Below, piece by piece: positions 4,899 to 5,754 of a stretch of 5,754 nt of DNA (its first letter is position 1; every line of letters starts with the position of its first letter). The stretch covers positions 1-5,754 of the forward strand of contig CAZOFT010000012.1 of NCBI GenBank assembly GCA_964579395.1, read 5' to 3'. The DNA is from JACOTV01 sp964579395 (GTDB taxonomy: Bacteria; Patescibacteriota; Microgenomatia; UBA1406; GWC2-37-13). The notes under the pieces are model-generated. The model was not told the origin of the DNA. It saw only the letters and a program-made list of their open reading frames with translations, and ran no database searches. The position numbers were made by a program, and so were the translations under genes.

Positions 4899-5754
4899 AT
4901 GATCGAATTTCCTGACCTGGGGGGACAGGGAACGGGAGTTTTACATCGCTCCACACCACCTTCCTCTCGTAATTCCGAACATACTTTTACATTTTCACCC
5001 GGTCTTGCACCGTATACACCTGTGCGCCCTATAGCAGAAATTGCTTCTGATGCCTGGGATCGTGCGCAAGCTGGAATTTCAGGCGTACAATCGTGGATTA
5101 AAGCCCGAAAACGTGTACGAGCAAAAGCACATATTGACGCACAGTTTGCCCGCGTCGCCACACAGCTCTTTGAGCCGGCCATCGTAGACCCGCAGTTTGC
5201 CGCTCTGGCAACCCAACCATATCCCGGCATTCATCGCCACTCAGAGGCATTTACCCAAGCGCAAGACGCTTACGAGCGAGATGCAAAGCACACAAACTAC
5301 ACCTCAGCGTACAAACTGCACAAAACCACCAAAGCTGGGGAAGCCTTCAGAAGCAGCACAGCCACGTATACTGATGCAGCTGAAAATCCCATTGCACAAG
5401 TGGTCACTGTCGATTATCCCACACAAGATGTGCCGGAGCAGGCTGTCGCACCCAAGCTGGATACACGCAGCTGGCAGCTACCGATGAGCTTACTCTTGCC
5501 GGATGGCACCCAGACAGAAATCCTGCATTTTAATCAAGAGTCAGGTGCGTTTTATGACACACGCGGATACCGACTGTCACACGCCCAGCTCATGTATCAC
5601 GCCGACAGACAAGATGCCTACCGCACTTATGCTCATCCGTGGGATGTGCAACTCCCCCAGAAACCGACCACTCAGAAATCAGAATCCGTCCCTGCTCGAC
5701 CGTCGCTGCGGGCGCGCGCACAAGAAGCGCTGCGCACCCCATCATGGCGTGAGC
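4899..5754 (+). CDS. large protein of unknown family, open to the window end (partial)
   Basis: From the ATG at 4899 the frame is open for 285 codons to the last base, so the stop lies beyond the window. Support comes from the near-perfect promoter about 3 nt upstream and from ordinary protein composition throughout. I do not recognise the family. There is no signal peptide and no membrane helix, so it is probably cytoplasmic. Residues 1-42 are polar and Gly/Ser/Pro-rich (start MIEFPDLGGQGTG). Residues about 43-160 are Ala/Gln-rich and look helical, with a basic patch (KARKRVRAK, 68-76). Residues about 190-250 have a mixed, possibly beta-containing pattern (SWQLPMSLLLPDGTQTEILHF, then GAFYDTRGYRLSHAQLMYHAD). 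A Pro/Ser/Lys-rich, disordered-looking linker follows (about 250-270). High Ala, Gln, Thr and His and low Lys set it apart from the glycosyltransferase upstream. Leftward frames across this stretch are shadows. The gene is convincing; the function is unknown. Confidence 0.88.
   Translation, partial: MIEFPDLGGQGTGVLHRSTPPSSRNSEHTFTFSPGLAPYTPVRPIAEIASDAWDRAQAGISGVQSWIKARKRVRAKAHIDAQFARVATQLFEPAIVDPQFAALATQPYPGIHRHSEAFTQAQDAYERDAKHTNYTSAYKLHKTTKAGEAFRSSTATYTDAAENPIAQVVTVDYPTQDVPEQAVAPKLDTRSWQLPMSLLLPDGTQTEILHFNQESGAFYDTRGYRLSHAQLMYHADRQDAYRTYAHPWDVQLPQKPTTQKSESVPARPSLRARAQEALRTPSWRE

Noticed and set aside
4844..5230. Leftward ORF of 128 codons
   Set aside because: It is a shadow of the rightward gene from 4899. 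It is Cys/Arg/Ala-rich with no promoter, and it crosses the strong rightward promoter.
5197..5487. Rightward ORF of 96 codons
   Set aside because: It is a different register inside the long open frame from 4899; Pro/Gln/Lys-rich low-quality composition and no start signals.

Overview
The window looks like a compact bacterial chromosome segment, most plausibly from a Patescibacteria (CPR) lineage. The reasons are short genes with almost no spacing, no Shine-Dalgarno sequences, a frameshifted 23S-rRNA-IVP-type four-helix-bundle gene, a small surface protein with a DUF11-like domain, and a membrane-anchored methyltransferase. The lineage is an inference from style, not from a marker gene. The standard code fits: TGA ends the TrmH-like gene, and TAG and TAA end others.

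Layout. (1) Positions 1-201 hold the 5' end of a leftward gene that runs off the window, a divergent promoter region, and then a rightward six-helix membrane protein of the ferric reductase-like/MsrQ type (202-879). (2) A leftward tRNA-Leu(CAA) (883-966) sits 3 nt beyond that gene's stop codon. It shares a divergent promoter region with a rightward, membrane-anchored SAM-dependent methyltransferase (1046-1627). (3) The methyltransferase overlaps, tail to tail, a leftward SpoU/TrmH RNA 2'-O-methyltransferase (1622-2155). (4) Positions 2157-2561 hold a decayed four-helix-bundle (IVP/S23-type) gene flanked by short inverted repeats, which looks like an inserted element next to the TrmH gene. (5) A secreted surface protein (2651-3292) is a self-contained unit with a perfect-consensus promoter and a strong terminator. 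(6) After a long structured leader comes a GT4-type glycosyltransferase (3559-4842). (7) From 4899 a rightward gene with no recognisable family stays open to the window end (285 codons seen). It is easy to miss because its stop codon lies outside the window.

The most striking property is shared rather than local. Five protein genes each have a sigma70-type promoter placed so that the predicted transcription start falls 0-3 nt before the start codon, i.e. leaderless or nearly leaderless mRNAs. The glycosyltransferase is the exception, with a predicted leader of about 128 nt carrying a cUACGg hairpin. No obvious multi-gene pathway or defence system is present. Genes are mostly single transcription units; the surface protein and glycosyltransferase suggest cell-envelope functions, and the tRNA and TrmH-like enzyme suggest translation.
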